A DNA stretch of 64,000 bases. It comes from Paralvinella palmiformis (Eukaryota > Annelida > Polychaeta > Terebellida > Alvinellidae). Location: contig JAODUP010000553.1 of the NCBI GenBank assembly GCA_025642065.1, forward strand, positions 209,212 through 273,211, read 5' to 3'. Positions within the stretch are counted from its first letter, which is position 1; each line of letters begins with the position of its first letter. The translations under genes were made by a program, and so were the position numbers. This document shows, in pieces, positions 49,261 to 62,209 of the stretch. A model generated the notes under the pieces. The model had not been told where the DNA came from and made no database searches. It worked only from the letters and a program-made list of their open reading frames with translations.

Positions 49261-49681
49261 AAGATATCCGTAATCGTATATTTTGAAGGTTTGATATAAT
49301 GACTGTTTTACAAATGTTTAACCATTTTAATAGCATTCAAGCTATTGGCTGCATTAATAATTTGTTATGTTGCGCTATAATAATGGAAATAAGGGGCTTT
49401 CAACCATAGTCACGCTTTTTTTGTGACATATGATATATTCGACACATGATACACGTCAAATATAATATATGTGCTATATGTTATATGCGTCATATGTTAT
49501 ATGTGAGTCACATATAATATATCACATATAATGTGGTATAAGTTGTATGCTCAATGAGTCATTTCAATACACTACTCCTTCTATGCATACTGTTATTCTT
49601 GTTAAGCTATATCATTCAAATGAAATAAGTAACAGAAATGCCTATGTTATTACATTCTATCTGTACGTGTGGATTAATGAG

Positions 49682-49721
<40 letters not shown>

Positions 49722-49724
<3 letters not shown>

Positions 49725-49985
49725 ACTCGTCAAGCGCAATGCTGATCTATCGGAGGAATATAATGGAAATGCACCAGTTAAAATTGATTTATTCGAAACA
49801 ATATCCGAAATGGAGGTTATATACAGAGTCAGTAAAGAATGGGAATTAGTGAACCTGGCTACTATCCAGAAGTGCTTTGCTAAAGCTGTTTTTTAATTAC
49901 ATACAGTCAGTGACGAATTCACGTGTGATTCATCTGACGATGATGAAATCCCCTTGTCTATGCTATGGATAGATAAATGGAGACA
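49722..49985 (+). mobile_element. Pogo/Tigger transposase C-terminal relic
   Basis: The frame gives PVKIDLFETISEMEVIYRVS, EWELVNLATIQKCFAKAVF and then DEFTCDSSDDDEIPLSMLW. This is the C-terminal end of Tigger/pogo transposases (..AW..V...TI..CF.KAGF..., followed by an acidic tail). The DDE core is absent, and a (TA)n run sits at its 5' edge. Confidence 0.6.
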
Positions 49986-49989
49986 TTCG

Positions 49990-51490
49990 TTTCAAATGTA
50001 ATAATTTATATGCGTTGATGATCTGAGTCAATGCCACGTTATATATGAGTCGTAAAATACACGCTCAGACATACCCATAGGCACATAGGTACGCATGCAC
50101 GCACGCCCGGAAACTCGCTTTCGTGATCACACACACACGCACACATTCACATACATATACACATGCAAACAAGCGTATGTGGTCACATATACAAATTCAT
50201 CCTTATCAGTGTTTAAGTTGGAGCATCAAAATGGAAATAAATTATATTCATGTCTCAATTGATTTATCTCATTGGTCTCCACTAAGAAGGCACGATACAA
50301 ACATTTTGAAAAACAAGTGGGGACTTTAATGCAGAATCGGGTTATGGGCCCCAATACGTACCGTAATTATTATTGTTTGATATGTGATGTCGTTCAGAAG
50401 TATTCCGTTTGATCGCTGGAGCAGGTAACACCCCCTGTTAATATGAGAGCATAATTGATACAAGTGTCTGATAACAAAAAGTCCTACACGCTCCCAAAAT
50501 AAAACGCTATGATACGATAACACGAAATAATTGACTAGATTGGGAACTCGAAACAAAATGGTTCCACACAATGTACTTAGGGATGTTTTAAATAATTTCC
50601 ATCTTACACTATTTTACCTATTTTTTTTAATTATAAAATAAACATTATTATGCTAAGCGATATTATTGCGGACATCGTTATCATCATTGTCTTTATCTTA
50701 ATTTAGTTTCTTTAATTTGTTTGTAAATATTTATTTAACTCCATGTATAGATAGAACAAGACGATTTTAGAAGATCATCAGAGGGAAGGCATTAAGAAAT
50801 AGTTATATGTATGTACAAGGTAAACTTGATAGAGTTTTACAAATATAGAACGACCTTACTGGGGTAGTTTATTTTATCAGCAGTCAGTAATAATAGAAAT
50901 GTTATCATTTCAAATGGAGCTAAAATAAGATCGTTAATAATTAAACTAATTAGCGAATTTGTTATCATAACAAATTGACAATAGTAATAAAGCTACTCCA
51001 TTTATTCTAAAAATAAAGGTTTCCCTGGTTACTTTGCGGAAAATTCAATGCAATTATACACTTTTTGATCAAGCCGCCTCAGATCCGAAAAGAATTCCCA
51101 CGAAATAAGACATCAACGAAAATTTAAAAAAATCAGATTTCAATTTTCTAAAATAAATACATAGTTTCGTTAATAAAAACAACATACTTCTAAACGAGTA
51201 TATCACAAGATATTGTAAAAGAATCCTTCATTTTTATGTAAATGCAATTTAGAAAAGTTTCTTAATTGATATTAATTGTTGCATTAAAAAGTATACTCCG
51301 CGAACAAATCTGTGGCTAGACAATTGTTTTCGCTGATTATATCAATCTATTATTGTAATAGAGAATATAAACAGGTAATCTACCAGTTTCTCGTTTTGTG
51401 TCAACAAACCCTATCAATGGAACCAATGACACTCAGTTATTAAGAGCTCAGTTAGACGATTGTATTGTAAGCCGTTATACCTAAAATCAT
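49990..51490. other. AT-rich non-coding stretch
   Basis: Only a short CA-rich stretch near 50130 stands out. Confidence 0.55.
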
Positions 51491-51491
51491 A

Positions 51492-51752
51492 ATGTTTGCA
51501 ATGTGTTTACTTTTAACGGTTAATCAGAAAACCAACCGCCATGATAATCGTTATATGGTTAGTGTTATTGATAAACATTATGACAACCACCATGCTAATC
51601 GGTATATGGTTAGTGTTATTGATAAACATTATGACAACCACCATGCTAATCGGTATATGGTTAGTGCTATTGATAAACATTATGACAACCACCATGCTAA
51701 TCGGTATATGGTTAGTGTTATTGATAAACAATATGACGAAGAAATGTTATGA
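51492..51752 (+). repeat. 51-bp tandem repeat, about four units, open in several frames
   Basis: A unit of 51 bp (17 codons) is repeated about four times between roughly 51543 and 51745 with very few differences. Because 51 is divisible by three, each open frame stays open. The plus strand reads YMVSVIDKHYDNHHANR repeatedly, and the other strand is open too. Nothing marks this as a real gene. It is a minisatellite whose period keeps frames open. Confidence 0.8.
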
Positions 51753-51775
51753 TCAGCGAAATATTGTAATAAAGT

Positions 51776-52057
51776 ATGTGTGGATTAACAAACGAGTCAA
51801 TGAGCGAGGAAATGAGTGGAAGAGAGTATTGTTTATCACCAACTCATCTAACTTATGAGGTCTTCTTATATTACCCTATAGATACAAAGGATAACCGGAT
51901 GAATTGTCCAAAGTACACACTGGGACTGGAAGACAGACTTGAAACTTGTCAGATCTATACCCTACTATCTGTGGTACTGGAGTTACCAGAAAATGAAAAG
52001 AAAATAGAATATAGTTATGCTGCATTATTCTTATATCATAAAACGTGTATTCGTTGA
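51776..52057 (+). CDS. Hypothetical 93-residue ORF, not recognised
   Basis: The ORF starts MCGLTNESMSEEMSGREY and continues with a mixed-composition stretch (CPKYTLGLEDRLETCQ, VVLELPENEKKIEYSY). It is less biased than the surrounding ORFs and directly follows the 51-bp repeat array. No domain, signal peptide or splice signals were recognised. It may be chance. Confidence 0.15.
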   Translation: MCGLTNESMSEEMSGREYCLSPTHLTYEVFLYYPIDTKDNRMNCPKYTLGLEDRLETCQIYTLLSVVLELPENEKKIEYSYAALFLYHKTCIR

Positions 52058-52059
52058 AT

Positions 52060-53070
52060 GCGTATTCCTAGCCATCAGCAATATGGCAGTGTGGTCCTTC
52101 ACCATTTTTAAACTATTCGCCAGATATCTCTCACACGCCGAGATATTGTTTAACGTCTATATTGACAACTCTTTAAACAGTTGGAAATGTTAACAGTATT
52201 CGTACCTATGATACACAATAGCAGTGTACGTAGAGGATATGACAACCAAACAATCCGCAGATTAATAACTTTTAAACGAGCGTATTTAACGTTAACTATA
52301 GTATACCTGACAAAAGGAAATTCTTGCAAAACATTCCCGCGGGATGTAAAAAGGCGTTGTGTTAATGCGCAGTCTTAAATCTAAGCACGCCTTAAGTTAC
52401 TTAATTAATTAGTTTACGACTGACTCCTTGTTTAGTTGGTCACATATTCATATCCGTTAGAGCCATTAATTCCTTTCAATCGTATACATTTCATGCATAA
52501 ATGATTACCATGGAAAAATAAGGAAAAGTTCGTATATGTGAAATTGATTGTGCATAACCGGAAATTCCATTTGCCAGTATTTGTAAAAAAAGCATATTAT
52601 CAATTATTGGCTGTTATTTTCAGAACAAAAATGTTCGTATTTATAATATGTAGGTCAAAGGAGACAACATATTAAGTAAAATGCCAGAAATAGACGGACT
52701 CACAAATATAGAAACCATAATATAATTTTCAGCTCTGATAAGATAAAAAAATAACGTTGTTAATTGCATTTTATAATATTTAGAAAAAAACATTAAAATT
52801 TGAAACGTATACTAATGTACTATTATATCTATATAGACTTAGCAGAACAACCCCACAATCTATTGCTAATTATTTCTGATAATGGAACTAATCAAAAAGA
52901 CAAGTCATATGTGTCTGAGTTAATACTTTCTGAAAGGAAAGTGTTTATGTCGTACAATATTAACAAAACTATTATTCTTAATGGAGAGTGCTCAGATAAG
53001 ATTGTAATTCGAGAGCTGAGATACAAAATAAAATGGTATTTCTGATATAAAGTTTAATATATTTTTATTT
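52060..53070. other. AT-rich non-coding stretch
   Basis: The short ORFs here have no recognised content. Confidence 0.5.
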
Positions 53071-53078
53071 ATAGGTAT

Positions 53079-53083
<5 letters not shown>

Positions 53084-53120
<37 letters not shown>

Positions 53121-53392
53121 GCGATGTTTCCTCATTATCCATATCGCAATCAATATCTTTGCTATCTCGTTTCGGCGTCTACAAGACATGATAAATCTCA
53201 CTTTTATGATGATAATTGATCTTTTACGGCCACTTCTGTGCACGTGGTAGGCTAAATGGGCCGAGCGACCTCCAAATATAATTAAGCGAAGTCAAGGATG
53301 AAACAACCTTCATATATGCGCACGCCGGGATTCAAACACGGGTGGTAGTGATCTGTGATCCAACACGCTACAGCTAGACCACGGAGGCGCCC
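53084..53392 (-). mobile_element. Extended SINE-1 copy with 11-bp target duplication enclosing a transduced segment
   Basis: Direct repeats AGGTATATGAT (53073-53083 and 53393-53403) enclose a full SINE-1, the same extra segment as at 44.3 kb, and a terminal (CAT)n run. The extra segment therefore lies inside the inserted unit. Confidence 0.85.
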
Positions 53393-53926
53393 AGGTATAT
53401 GATCAATATATAAGATTTGACCATATTCACAAAGGTTTATGCTATTACGCTGGGGGATTTATTTCTTTAAACAAAGGATTATCCTGTGAAATAACGTTCG
53501 TGTTTATGTATGTCTACGTATGCCTGTGTGTGATTTGTGTGTTTATGTGTATATTCTATGTGTGTGTGTGTGTGTGTGTGTGTTTTTGTGTGTGTATATG
53601 TGTGCAGGTGTTTGTGTAGGGGTGTGTTTGCATATGCCTGTATGTTTACATGGAGGCGTGCGCATACATAATTTAGCAACATTCTAAACGTTTCTGGAAA
53701 TATTAAAACGCCAAAACCTTTCATCAAGTGGTTGATGCATCCGCAATACAAACTTCACTATTTTAACTGAGTTTAGAATTTCAAAATGATCTTTTATCCA
53801 CATTTTACCTTCCCATATTATGTGATAACATATTATAACTAGGACTAAGGTAACTCTAAATGAATCTCATGTAATCTAAAATAATGGTGTTTAGATAACA
53901 ATTAGATTTTTACTTTTATTTGTTTA

Positions 53927-55250
53927 CTAATTAGGTCTGGTCATCATCGTAGCAAACTTAGCAAATTTGTTATAATTCCAATCTGATTTCCAAGTTATAC
54001 CTCGAGCCTGATTCAAGTTCTCTCCGTAGTTTCCAGTCAACAATGACATATGAGATCCATTAAACCACCAAAAAGCGGCATACTTAATAACGCAGATATT
54101 GGTGTATAAGTCATTATGACGGCTTTTAGTCGTAAACATCATTTTGTTATGATGACTCAGACTATCGTCTATGTTTTAAATCAATTAAATAAACATATAA
54201 CGAACGCGAGCATTTTAAAACAAGAGTCAACATGGCTTTAATAAAATATCGATTAGAAATAACACCAATAATAACAAGAGTCACTTACTTGCCGTGCTAG
54301 TTGATAAGAATATCCATCGATAATTATCATATTCTGGTCCAACTGAGAAACTACTGTAAATCGCAAAAAAATGGCTTCTCCGTCACAGGATACCTAGTCC
54401 ACTCTCAGAGAATACTTCCGTCCCACAGTCGTTAGTTCGTGTATAAATTCATTGCCTGATTAATGTCAAATAATCATAATTGTAATTAAACAAGCAATTA
54501 AATAAAAGCAACAATACACCAACGACAATAAATAATAAGAAACGGTGCGTAGAAGAGTAGTTCCTTACTTATGTATAACATATTATATTAATAATAAAAT
54601 AAAGGATTATATTTATATATTTTCGGACGATATAGACCAAGTTTTTTCCGTTATGTTTTCCTGTGTATTTGTAACCCATGTTATAATTTGATTCTACACA
54701 GAAAATGTCTTACTCAACAAACAGATGTACCATTTTATAATAATAAATAGAAAATAGATCATGATTTTCAAATACCTGCCCAAAACTCTCCTTCAAGACA
54801 CCCAAATCCAAATTTGTAGTCATCCCATTCTCTATCAAAGTTTGCTAAGCCATTTTTTCTTCTCAGAATTACCTGAAGTAGTGTTATTTAAAATATTGGT
54901 TAACAATGAAACATACATTTGATATTCGTTTCAACGATTATTTTAATTGCGAATTTTAAAATAATAAATCATTGTTAAGAACATCATAACGTTATTTCAT
55001 CATTATCGTCCATCCACTGCCATCAATATCCATAAGGCAATAAATATGTCAGCTATTCCCTGTCCCCGTCATCAAAAGCTGATAAATTCCACTTTGACTA
55101 ACCCGAATTTACGCATATTAAATCTAAATATGTATTTATTAATTTACCAAATAGTATAACTAATAATGAGAAAAATAAACATGATTATTATAAATAGCTT
55201 TAGTATAATGTCCATCGTTAAGAATATCATACATCAGTAATATCTAGTAA

Positions 55251-55322
<72 letters not shown>

Positions 55323-55978
55323 ACAAATAAAATAGATAAATAGATATTATAAATTATATTAAAAACATCAGGCACCTGCTGACTGATAAGGAATGTATAT
55401 ATAGCACAATGCCCATGAACTCTCTTCGACTGTTCTCGGTCTTTTGCATATCTGAATCTGTGCACAGCCACCTAGACACTGACAATTAAAGATGCATCTC
55501 TCCAAGTTATCTGTTATGAATTCTGTCATTAGCGGACAAGGTATACCAGATACCTTTCCAACTTCCTGTCTGTGGAACCGTTAAAGGTATCACATGCAGA
55601 TTAGATCCACAGGTAAGGTTTTGTCCGATTAACGTCACATTTAAATAATCAAGTTGCTGGTCGATAATGGGAAATCTCAGTGTAGTATATTGCAGTATAT
55701 GTGATGTCACATTACCATGGAACTTGGTACAATTTTCTATTGATTTATCTGCTAATAGGTTTTTTATCATTTGGTAAGATATAATTCCCACCTCCATAAA
55801 CATCTATTTTAGCTGTAATAAACAGAAATAAGCATTTTTTGGATAGTTTAAAAACAGTCAACAACATATTATTTGAAAACTAAGCTACTATATGTAATAT
55901 ATAGAGACAGTAAAAAAGACACTTGCCTTCTGCGGCAATGTAGAAAACGAGACACAATATCCAGACCGTGGTAGCCAT
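53927..55978 (-). pseudogene. FREP-like fibrinogen-domain lectin gene, minus copy (decayed)
   Basis: The order on the minus strand is as follows. A signal-peptide exon at 55978-55927 (MATTVWILCLVFYIAAEG) is followed by a cysteine-bearing domain at about 55812-55385 (SIENCTKFHGNVTSH, then CIFNCQCLGGCAQIQICKR). Next comes a fibrinogen-domain start at about 55095-55000 (SGIYQLL, YCLMDIDGSGWT). Exon 54872-54777 has VILRRKNGLANFDREWDDYK and GEFW, exon 54455-54289 has NEFIHELTT and KYSLRVD, and terminal exon 54168-53927 has MMFTTKSRHNDLYT, FWWFNGSH and WNYNKFAKFATMM, followed by a stop and AATAAA. Single-base frameshifts occur at the T6 run near 55765, near 55515 and in the third fibrinogen exon, a base is missing after TGGC at 54779, and an in-frame TAG lies near 54395. 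In snails such lectins are secreted pattern-recognition proteins. Either the gene is dying or the assembly has indel errors. The terminal exon is intact. Confidence 0.75.
55253..55319. repeat. (TA)n within the fibrinogen gene region
   Basis: TA dinucleotides lie in the intron between the N-terminal and fibrinogen exons of the minus copy. Confidence 0.95.
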
Positions 55979-56159
55979 TGGTAATAATCTTATAACAATC
56001 AAGATATTAAATATGAAGAAGTGTATTGTAACGTTTAAATCAACCTATTAATAGGATTTTACTGGTTCATACAAACATACCAGTCCCGGACAGTTCCAGA
56101 TATTTCGTTCACACCACGTAACAACACCAACACGCAAAGAAACTACTTTATATTATTAT

Positions 56160-56849
56160 TATATATTAATTTAAACACTTAGAGACACATAAATCATGTT
56201 AATTACATCCCACATTCGAAAAATAATAAACTTTTTAATGCTTCTTAAACACGCCATTGAAGTAATAATTTACACCAGGTTACGAGAACATTGAACATAA
56301 AGTGAACAGACCTATTAACCGTCAATACCGTATTCAAAATACATGGTTATATATATATTTATTATTATTAATAGAAAAAAGACATTATGTCAAAATGTTT
56401 ATAATTTCATTCTTTTGACCACAGAAAATTACGTTGAATGTATATCTGTGGTGTAAAATATTATATATATATATAGCAATCACCATTGAACCAAACCACG
56501 TTTTTGATTTTTGCGAGCCATGGAAAATGGTATCTTTTAATAAATAACGTAGTTAAAAGTTACTAGACCCGATGTAGACATCGTTTTCCTGTTATGGAGT
56601 AAACAATTAAGTGATGTACAGAAACTGCAAATTACGGTTCCTACACGATAATGAAAGGGAAGGACGAAGAATGACAGAATTAAAGGGATACCACAAATGG
56701 AATAAATTATTGATGAAATTTTATTTTTAATAAATCATACAGTAAAAGTTGTATGTTTGAAATTTTTTCAGACCTGTTTCGAAAGGGAAACTAAATTTTT
56801 GTTTAAATTTTTTTTGCATTTGACGCTTTAAACCTTTAAAACACACACC

Positions 56850-56891
<42 letters not shown>

Positions 56892-56908
56892 CACACACAC
56901 ACAAAGAA

Positions 56909-56948
<40 letters not shown>

Positions 56949-57282
56949 TCACAAACACACAGAGACACATAAATACATACTAACTAATTATATACCCACA
57001 TTCGAAAAAAAATATATAAAGCGTTTTCATATGCTTCTTAATATTCGTACGCCATTTGATAGTAAATAATTATACACCAGTGTTACTAGAACATCTGAAC
57101 ATGAAAATGTCGTTAGTTACACGGTACATCTTCATAAATAAACCTGATCTAAAATACCAGTATTACAAACATGCATATATATATATATATATATATATAA
57201 AGACATATATAAATATATGTATTGATGTAACAGAGTGGAATGTGTGATTGTTACTAAATATGCGGTGTGTAATATGATATTA

Positions 57283-57332
<50 letters not shown>

Positions 57333-57690
57333 AAACCATCGATTGTTTAGATTTTCCAATCCATGGAAATTATGGAAATATCTTCCTTAATAACTAACGT
57401 AGATAATAAAAGTTCACTCCAGACTGATGTGGAGACATCGTTCAAACAATTTCATGGAGTAAACAATTAAGTGATGTACAGAAACTGACAAATAAAATAC
57501 GGTTACACATCGATAATGTAAGGTATACGGTACTGAAGAATTGACAGAATTAAGGAATACCTTACGGGAAATGGAATAATTGTTGATGAAATTTTATATT
57601 TTGTAATAAATCATGACAGAAAAAATAACAATTGTATGTAGAAAGTTTTTAGACCTGTTTAAAACGAAAAGAAAACTAAATTATTGCCAC
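56160..57690 (+). repeat. Diverged tandem duplication, about 0.7 kb units, with R1-like part
   Basis: The segment 56160-56790 aligns in order with 56950-57690 (GAGACACATAAAT, CACATTCGAAAAA, GTTACTAGAACAT-like, GGAGTAAACAATTAAGTGAT, TGATGAAATTTTAT). The first copy is shorter because of many single-base losses. Part of it (ACCACAGAAAATTAC) is R1-related. CA and TA microsatellites separate the units. Confidence 0.65.
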
Positions 57691-57694
57691 AAGA

Positions 57695-59310
57695 AACAAT
57701 AGCAACTATTGGCATTTCAGTAGGAAATTTCTGGAAACATATAGGCCAGAAGGGCATAGATCAATTATCAACTAAAGATAATTAGGTGGAATTATGCAAT
57801 ATGATGATTAATTTTAAAAGGTGAATTTTATCATGTATTCTAGACCGCTTTAAACCATTTAAAACGACAAACCTGTTATTGATCTGTGATTAACCGCACT
57901 CTTGATTAATCCATTTCACCCATTGTATCGTCGGGTTTAACTCCTGGTAAGTATATCCCTACTATATATCTACACATCATTGTCACTGTAATTAAATCGA
58001 ACCACAAAACATGTCTAAACAATAATTTGAGCTTACTACAACATGGGTTATAAATAAGAAGAAAAAAACAAATTACGACGCTTTAAAGTAAATAAAAATT
58101 GATGAAAATGTCATATTTGTATTATAATATTTCATATCTGTTTATATGGAATCAAGACATGAAATAATTTTTACAAATTCGATAAATAAATAAAGCTTGC
58201 CCATGATTATTACATTTTAGCTAAGGGCAAAGTTTGGACCACATATTCTGGCCAACACTCTCTATAAAGAAGTAGCAACTCCACCCCCCTTAATATCATC
58301 AACGGACAGTGAATCGTGCAATATATGTTCGCCTGTTAGTACGTTTATGTACTGAGACTAATACAAATACAAAATTCACAATTATTTAATTCAAATTAAC
58401 GACAAATTATATTTTATATTAACTATAATTTCATCTTGCAAACTTGTATGTGCGCTATGTGTGTCGACGATTGATGAAGAATACCTACACATCCATCAAT
58501 TATTATTGATTATACAATGAAATATTACACCCAGACATTCTTCTTGGTCCATCTTCCATTGTAACGGAATATAACGTGGAATACCTGGTCTTCTTAGATA
58601 CAGATCCAGCTATTTGGCCGTTATCTATACACCTCTATTAATATCGCAACCAGTTTTTAATTAGCGCGCTGATGTGTAATTAACATATCCAGTCGTACAC
58701 AGGTTATAGAACCTGACGTGTCTGCTGGACAATGATATATACACTTATAGTTATTTGTATTCAATTTAGCTTTGACTTTAATAAACACCCAGTGACGAAA
58801 GGTGAAAACGAAATAAAACAATCATGCATGATACAGCACCTTAATGCTTGTAAGTTTGGGTGATCAAGTACAGCTGTTTGTATTCTGACAGTAACAGCTA
58901 AGCTAGTCGCTGATCATTGGCGTAATTAAATATTTACCTGTGACACATTTTAATCACATTAAATGAGCTCAGGGTCGAGTTAAATATACCTAGGGTTGCC
59001 TTTCTATGTTTCTCCAGCCAGTTTAATCCTTGTCTATCCGTCTGTATGTCTGGCTGTCTGTCTGTCTGTCTCTGTCTGTGTACTTAATTTTATAAGTATA
59101 TCATTTTATATGTATATTTGTGTATGACAGGAATGAATTAATATACTCTGTTTTATGAGTCCTATCAATCACATACTCATAACAACAGCCACCCATACGA
59201 ACACCCATTTATTTACACATTCATATATATGCGCACATACATATATATAAAGAGGTATACATGTATACAAATAAGTATGTCGGCTTACTTACCTATCTAT
59301 AAACATACTT
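57695..59310. other. AT-rich non-coding stretch
   Basis: No gene or clear repeat, except a short TCTG run near 59050. Confidence 0.55.
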
Positions 59311-59319
59311 ACGTACTCC

Positions 59320-59705
59320 CATATAAATAAATATGTATGTATACCTACACACATACCTATATGCATACATATTTACGTACATACGTGCATACATACACAC
59401 GTACATACGTACGTACACACGTACATACATGCATACATTCATGCATGCATACATACATACATACATACATACATACATACATACACATATAATCATACTA
59501 AGAACGTGCGTACATACACTTATATGCATACATAAATACATGGATAGATACATACATACATACATACATACATACATACATACATACATACATACATACA
59601 TACATACATACAAACACATATATGCAAACATAAGAACGTGCTAACATACATATATATGCATACATAAATACATGAATACATACATACATACATATTCACA
59701 AACAT
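59320..59705. repeat. CATA/CGTA minisatellite
   Basis: ACAT tetranucleotides with interspersed ACGT variants. A larger unit (AACGTGC.TACATA..TATATGCATACATAAATACAT) occurs twice, near 59503 and 59634. All ORFs here are repeat-encoded. Confidence 0.9.
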
Positions 59706-59859
59706 ACATACACAACAAAAACATAGATACATGTACACACAGACAGATAGCCAGGCAGCTAAATAAATGGGCAATCTTGCAGCTATATAATTACTCAAGA
59801 ATATGAACGATATGCTTACATTATCTAACTAGAATACTACACAAAATGCCTGCATTATC

Positions 59860-61690
59860 TGACATTGTACATATATACAGAGATATTCGTCAAGGTTGCC
59901 CCGTCTCTGCATATTTATTTTTGCTAGTTTTTTAAATGTTTTCCATCAATATAAGACACACAGAAATATTAAAGGGACATCACCCTCATATTGGAGAGCT
60001 ATGAATCAATAAAATATGTAAAAGATGTATTGCACAACACTGAACTAATAGCAGGGCTTAAAACCAACATGGAGAAAACACGAGAATCTTTTATAGACAA
60101 ACATATGAAACACTTTAAGAATTATTATAATATAAATTAGACTGCTGGACCAATTGACATTCTAGGACTGCATATATGTAAACCTGAAGTAGAAAATATA
60201 AAATGTAACTTTGAAGCATGAATAAAAAAGATTAGGACCATTTTTAATATGTGGAAGCAAAGAAAATCTATCTGTCAAAGGAAAAGTAGGAGTAATAAAC
60301 AGCATTCTTGCATCATTATTAGTTTATTCGTGTACTGCATTAGATACCCCAGAAAATATAATAAAACTGACAGAAGTTTGTTTTTATGAATTATTTTGGA
60401 ATAGAAATAAGATAAAACAGCAAGAAACACAATAATCAAACAAATATAACAAGGGGGCCTTAATCTGATTGACATGACAGGCAACATCATATCACTAAAG
60501 ATCATATGGGTTAAGGGCGCAATAAATAGTCTACTTCCTCGTGGAAACTAATATTAAATGACATAGTTTGGATACATTTCGACGAATACTTGTTGAGATG
60601 CACCTGAATAAGCAAAAGCATATTAGAAAAGGTATCCAAAGTTTATAGAAAAAGTATGCATGATCTAAACACTCTAAGTAACATTAAGCACAACAAAAGC
60701 TCGGAAGTTGCACATGAAACACGATGGTTCAAAAGAAACATCACAGTTGACCATAACACAGTATTCTGGAAATGTTGATGCTGGAGTCGGTCGGTAATTT
60801 TCTGAGCCAGGATGAATTTAACAATAAGTATCAAATCAATTGTTCCTTTATAGACCATCTGAGAATTAGACAGGCTATACCTGGCTCATGGAGTAATATA
60901 TTAGAACTGCAAAACATTAATTACGTCTAGTACAGAATTGCTAGCAGACCTCTCACAATATATATTAATGATAACATAGAGCCACTGCACTCACCAGCTT
61001 TAGATCTACTCGGTACAAAATCCAAAGTATTATACTGGAAAGTTATGCAAACTCGAACACCATCACACGATGGAAAAATCAGTATAATATAGATCACAGC
61101 ATCTGGCCATCGATATTTACAGCCCCCTTTAAGGTGTGCAGGGAAACCTGTTTACAGTCTTTTCAATATTGGATAATACATAGAATACTGCCATGTTATG
61201 CCTGGCTTTATGTTAGAAAAGTACTAAGTACTAACCACTGCCAATATGTATACTTTACCAATACTAATTTAGATGACATCAGTAATTATCTTGTTAAGTA
61301 TCTTCCAGTTGGTGGCTATTGGGAATCATTTGTAACGTGGTGGAATACCTTAAAATATTTAAAATTAAATCCATTGGCTGAGGACAATATCATTCTTGGA
61401 TTTCCGGTTGAAACTCTAAACAAAAATCAAAAACATATTAATCTTCTTAAATTACTGGCTATTTAAAAAAATGAAAGTTGGGAAACATATATGCATCCAA
61501 CAATGTAGGCAAGAACAATTCAGAAACATATGGGAATATATATTTATGAATATTACTAATTATATATGTATTCAATGTCTTGTGTTATGTTGCAATGTAT
61601 GTTTTGACATTATGCTAAAAGTTATCTTTGGTTATGTAAATATTGTTGTAAGTGTGTATGAGAAATAAAAATGACTAAAAAATAAAACAT
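59860..61690 (+). mobile_element. Decayed L1/Tx1-type LINE, 3' part
   Basis: The pieces, over several frames, are IRQGCPVSAYLF, then NLSVKGKVGVINSILASLL, TPENIIKLTEVCFYELFW, GGLNLIDMTGNIISLKIIW, and a last open stretch at 61134-61466 (ETCLQSFQYWIIHRILPC, WESFVTWWNTL, NIILGFPVE). This order and wording are those of the L1/Tx1 group. The element is 5'-truncated before the RQG motif and full of stops. Confidence 0.75.
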
Positions 61691-62209
61691 GCCTTCACAT
61701 TCAATGTATCAATATATTTAAATCATAACCCAGTTTAAAGGGAACCAGAACAGTGCATATTTGTATAATATAATAAATATTATTATACCTTTATAAATAA
61801 ATAAGCGTAATGATAAACAACATATAAATACATCGATAATAACTGCACTTGATAGATAATAGATAAAATTAGATAGATAAAATGTGTGTTAATAGAAATG
61901 AATGATCGTTTCAATACTAAATACCCAGAAGATAAGTTATCTCTATTTAAGTGAAGTGTGGTATACACTTAGTCAATAGAATGATCTATATTGTTGTCAT
62001 TGTGACTAGATTATTGTTTGTTTACCATCAATTATTTCTTCTGTTCTGACAAATGATAATCCACCTATGAATGATCCGACGGTGATATATATATTTGGTC
62101 TTAGGACGTGATGTAATGTTACATGACAAGCCTGTTTACGTGGGATCACTTCCTTAATTAAGAACTGTTGTATACAATTACTGTCCAATATAAGGAGACA
62201 TCGATTCTT

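Noticed and set aside
51543..51745. Regular repeats that could look like a CRISPR array
   Set aside because: The units are contiguous with no unique spacers and the genome is clearly eukaryotic. It is a minisatellite.
9424..55978. A single immune gene cluster or operon-like system combining SRCR, TRIM and fibrinogen genes
   Set aside because: The genes are 14-24 kb apart with independent signals, and nothing in the sequence shows shared control.
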